NCBI GenBank assembly: GCA_947259495.1
Contig: CAMYLV010000002.1
Location: forward strand, 85,922-149,921
Origin: an uncultured Desulfobacterales bacterium
GTDB taxonomy: Bacteria > Desulfobacterota > Desulfobacteria > Desulfobacterales > JAHEIW01
Direction of reading: 5' to 3'
DNA: 64,000 nt
The translations under genes were made by a program, and so were the position numbers. Positions 61,758-64,000 of this stretch are shown piece after piece. Each line of letters opens with the position of its first letter. Within the stretch, counting starts at the first letter, position 1. The notes beneath the pieces were generated by a model. That model had not been told where the DNA came from. It saw only the letters and a program-made list of their open reading frames with translations, and made no database searches.

Positions 61758-64000
61758 ATGTTCACACCCAACGACATGAATACTGACCTCAAAAGCGGAA
61801 GATTCATTCAGGTATGGCGCTGTCGGACCATCGGACTTTGCGGTTTAATGGCCGCGATCTTGTTTTTTGGCGCTCTGCCGGCCCACGGCGGCATCGAACT
61901 GGCGGATGAGCCCCTGTTTACGAAAGTCAATCCACCGCCCACCAACCTCATGATTTTGCAGGATGACTCCGGCAGCATGACCTATGAGATCCTGGTCAAG
62001 GGAAAATATGACGGACAGTTTCCCAACCCGAACAGTACCGCAACACAGGGATACTGCTATGTGTTCGAGAGTATGGGTGATGAGTACAATTATAGTGAGT
62101 CCTGGCGATATCTGGGCGAGGAGGGCCGCAAATACTGGCGTTCGCAGTTTTACGAAATCAATGTCGTTTACTACAACCCCAATGTTGTATACGAGCCCTG
62201 GCCCGACTACAGTGGGAAAGCTTTTATGCCGGCTAATACGGCTAAACCCCTGGTTCATCCGTTACAAACCGAAACCCTCGATCTGGATAAAAAGGCCATA
62301 GAGGTCGACGGCGTCACTATCTCCTGGGCTCATTATTATGTCCGGGCCAAGAATGGCAGCGTATATCTGGTTGTCCTGGACGGCAAAAAAGAAGAAAATC
62401 AATATTATACCTTTAAAACCGACACCGGCAGTGATCCACATGATAAAATTCAATCGGTTACAGCCGTGGACCCCCCGGACGACATCAAGCGGTCTTACAG
62501 TGACGATCGCCAGAATTTTGCCAACTGGTTTACCTATCATCGCCGGCGTGAGTTCGTGGCCAAGGCTGCAATTGCCCGGGTTCTTACGGATTTGGACCTG
62601 ACAGATGTCCGGGTGGGGATACTGGGTATTAACAATAAGGTCAAAGTTCCGCTAAAACCGGTCAGGGCGGTTATCGGCGGTAAATTTAAGGATGAAACCG
62701 ATTCGCTTCTCAAAAGCCTCTATGCCTACGTATCGAATGGGGGTACACCGCTAAAAAGGGGTCTGGAAAAAGTTGGTGAATATTATCAGACCAATGACGG
62801 AAATCTACAGGGCGTGAAAGGAGATGCTCCCTATCCACCAGGCGGCGGGGCCTGCCAGCAGGCGTTTACCCTCGTGGTTACCGATGGCTATTACAGCGAT
62901 CAGAAACATACCTTCGAAGGCAATACGGACGGCAGCAAATCCGATCCATACGGGAATTGGGGCGGCGGCAGTGAGCCGTATAGCGATAAATATAAGGACA
63001 CCCTAGCGGATACGGCCATGTATTTTTACGCCCAGGATCTTCTCCCGGATCTGGAAAATCAGGTGCCGGCTAACAAATGGGACCCGGCGGCCCATCAGCA
63101 CATGGTCACGTTTGCAGTGGCTTTCGGGGTGACCGGCACCCTCAATCACAAAGATTATGAAGACGATCGCACTAGTCCAAACTACATGAAATATATCACC
63201 AAAATGGACGAGCCGCGAGAATATGGTGATGCCGTGGTCTGGCCGGAGGTGACCGCTAACCGGCAGCCGGAGTCCATTGACGATTTGTGGCATGCCACCG
63301 TCAACGGCCGCGGAGTGTTCGTCAATGCCGGCGAGCCCAAGAAACTGGTTGAAGGGCTGCAGCAGATCATAAAAGATATTAAAAGCCGTCAACCGACCTC
63401 GGTTGCCTCGGTGTCTGTCAACGGAGACCGGCTGTTTGGCAAAATCGGACCGGACCTTTTCATTTTCCAGAGCAGTTACAGCTATATCGATTTTCAATGG
63501 GGCGGGGATGTCAAGGCTTATGGAATTGATCCGGTAACCGGCGCGGTGGACGCTGTGAAATGGTCGGCGGCCGAAAAATTGCAGGCCTTAGCCTGGAATG
63601 CCCGCAACATCCTAACCTTTGACGGTGATAAATCAGGTGCGCTATTTGTATTCGATGATTTGATGGACGACCCGAAGGACAAACTGGGACCGGATGCTGA
63701 AAATACTGTTAATTTCATAAGGGGCAAGGAGCTCGAAGGCGACGAAAACCGCTCCAATATGCTGGGCGATATTGTGCATTCGTCGCCGGTTTTTTTTGAA
63801 GATGTCGTCTATTTTGGGGCCAATGACGGTATGTTGCATGCGCTTAAGGCAAAGGATGGAACTGAACTGTTTGCTTACGTGCCCTATCTGGTATTTGATC
63901 ATCTCAAGGACCTTGCCGATCCCGGCTATGACCACAAATTTTATGTGGATTCGACCCCCTGCGTGCAAAAAGGCGAAAAACTACTGGGCAACATCGGAGA
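61758..64000 (+). CDS. PilY1-like protein (operon 2), C-terminus off window
   Basis: ATG 61758 (GCAGGAG upstream); the frame remains open to the window end, so about 747 residues are visible. A long N-terminus precedes a hydrophobic signal (CGLMAAILFFGALPAHG). The VWA-like domain has LMILQDDSGSMTYE (MIDAS, DxSGS) and TLVVTDGYYSDQ. The PilY1 region has MLGDIVHSSPVFFEDVVYFG and GANDGMLHALKAKDGTELFA. It differs from the operon-1 PilY1 over most of its N-terminal half, suggesting a different adhesive specificity. Confidence 0.92.
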   Translation, partial: MFTPNDMNTDLKSGRFIQVWRCRTIGLCGLMAAILFFGALPAHGGIELADEPLFTKVNPPPTNLMILQDDSGSMTYEILVKGKYDGQFPNPNSTATQGYCYVFESMGDEYNYSESWRYLGEEGRKYWRSQFYEINVVYYNPNVVYEPWPDYSGKAFMPANTAKPLVHPLQTETLDLDKKAIEVDGVTISWAHYYVRAKNGSVYLVVLDGKKEENQYYTFKTDTGSDPHDKIQSVTAVDPPDDIKRSYSDDRQNFANWFTYHRRREFVAKAAIARVLTDLDLTDVRVGILGINNKVKVPLKPVRAVIGGKFKDETDSLLKSLYAYVSNGGTPLKRGLEKVGEYYQTNDGNLQGVKGDAPYPPGGGACQQAFTLVVTDGYYSDQKHTFEGNTDGSKSDPYGNWGGGSEPYSDKYKDTLADTAMYFYAQDLLPDLENQVPANKWDPAAHQHMVTFAVAFGVTGTLNHKDYEDDRTSPNYMKYITKMDEPREYGDAVVWPEVTANRQPESIDDLWHATVNGRGVFVNAGEPKKLVEGLQQIIKDIKSRQPTSVASVSVNGDRLFGKIGPDLFIFQSSYSYIDFQWGGDVKAYGIDPVTGAVDAVKWSAAEKLQALAWNARNILTFDGDKSGALFVFDDLMDDPKDKLGPDAENTVNFIRGKELEGDENRSNMLGDIVHSSPVFFEDVVYFGANDGMLHALKAKDGTELFAYVPYLVFDHLKDLADPGYDHKFYVDSTPCVQKGEKLLGNIG

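Overview
The window looks like a chromosomal segment from a Gram-negative anaerobe, most likely a Desulfobacterota (Desulfobacterales-like) bacterium. This rests on gene content: a tungsten-type aldehyde:ferredoxin oxidoreductase with no obvious aerobic metabolism, many SDR sugar enzymes, sigma-54 control, type IV pilus minor pilins with PilY1, OmpA-type envelope proteins, and gene strings typical of that group. Placement is inferred from recognised families; no rRNA is present.

Layout. (1) 1-14.6 kb is a surface polysaccharide island: a capsule-type glycosyltransferase cut by the window edge, a GT2, a CmcI-like methyltransferase, two SDR epimerases, a frameshifted DegT aminotransferase, an internally deleted MBL-fold gene, a NeuD-like acetyltransferase, and a mirror-image pair of [surface-carbohydrate protein + sulfotransferase] cassettes. 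It shows clear decay and rearrangement. (2) 14.6-29.7 kb is accessory metabolism and signalling: a DUF3108-like protein, an alpha/beta hydrolase and an AFOR; a divergent module of an OmpA/BON membrane protein, a coiled-coil protein, a Ras-like GTPase with an altered G3 motif and a sigma-54 activator; a small zinc-ribbon gene with its own sigma-54-like promoter; an aminotransferase; a CheD-like protein lacking the catalytic Cys/His next to an HDOD protein; a MoaD/ThiS-ThiF pair; and a remnant of an auxin-efflux-type carrier. (3) 29.9-32.4 kb has two sugar-nucleotide epimerases, a very AT-rich spacer and tRNA-Arg(CCG). (4) 32.6-52.5 kb is housekeeping: folC, rpsU, adk, a CCA-type nucleotidyltransferase, rho, rpmE, prfA, prmC, rpsB, tsf, pyrH, frr, uppS, cdsA, dxr, rseP, a PurS-PurL fusion and purQ. 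(5) 52.8-64 kb has two tandem minor-pilin operons (FimT/GspH-, PilV-, PilW-, PilX- and PilY1-like).

The most informative regulatory picture is in part 5. Both pilin operons have a sigma-54-type -24/-12 element. Only the second also has a GEMM-I-like (c-di-GMP or cGAMP) riboswitch whose 3' strand overlaps an intrinsic terminator just before the first gene. The same cell would therefore build two alternative PilY1/minor-pilin tip sets, one of them gated by a cyclic dinucleotide.

The best candidate for an under-described system is 19.3-24.1 kb. The OmpA protein has a large cytoplasmic region that looks roadblock/LC7-like to me, one membrane span, two BON-like repeats and a peptidoglycan-binding OmpA domain. 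It is co-transcribed with a coiled-coil protein and lies divergent to a Ras-like GTPase that is translationally coupled to a sigma-54 activator. This could link the envelope, through a GTPase, to transcription.
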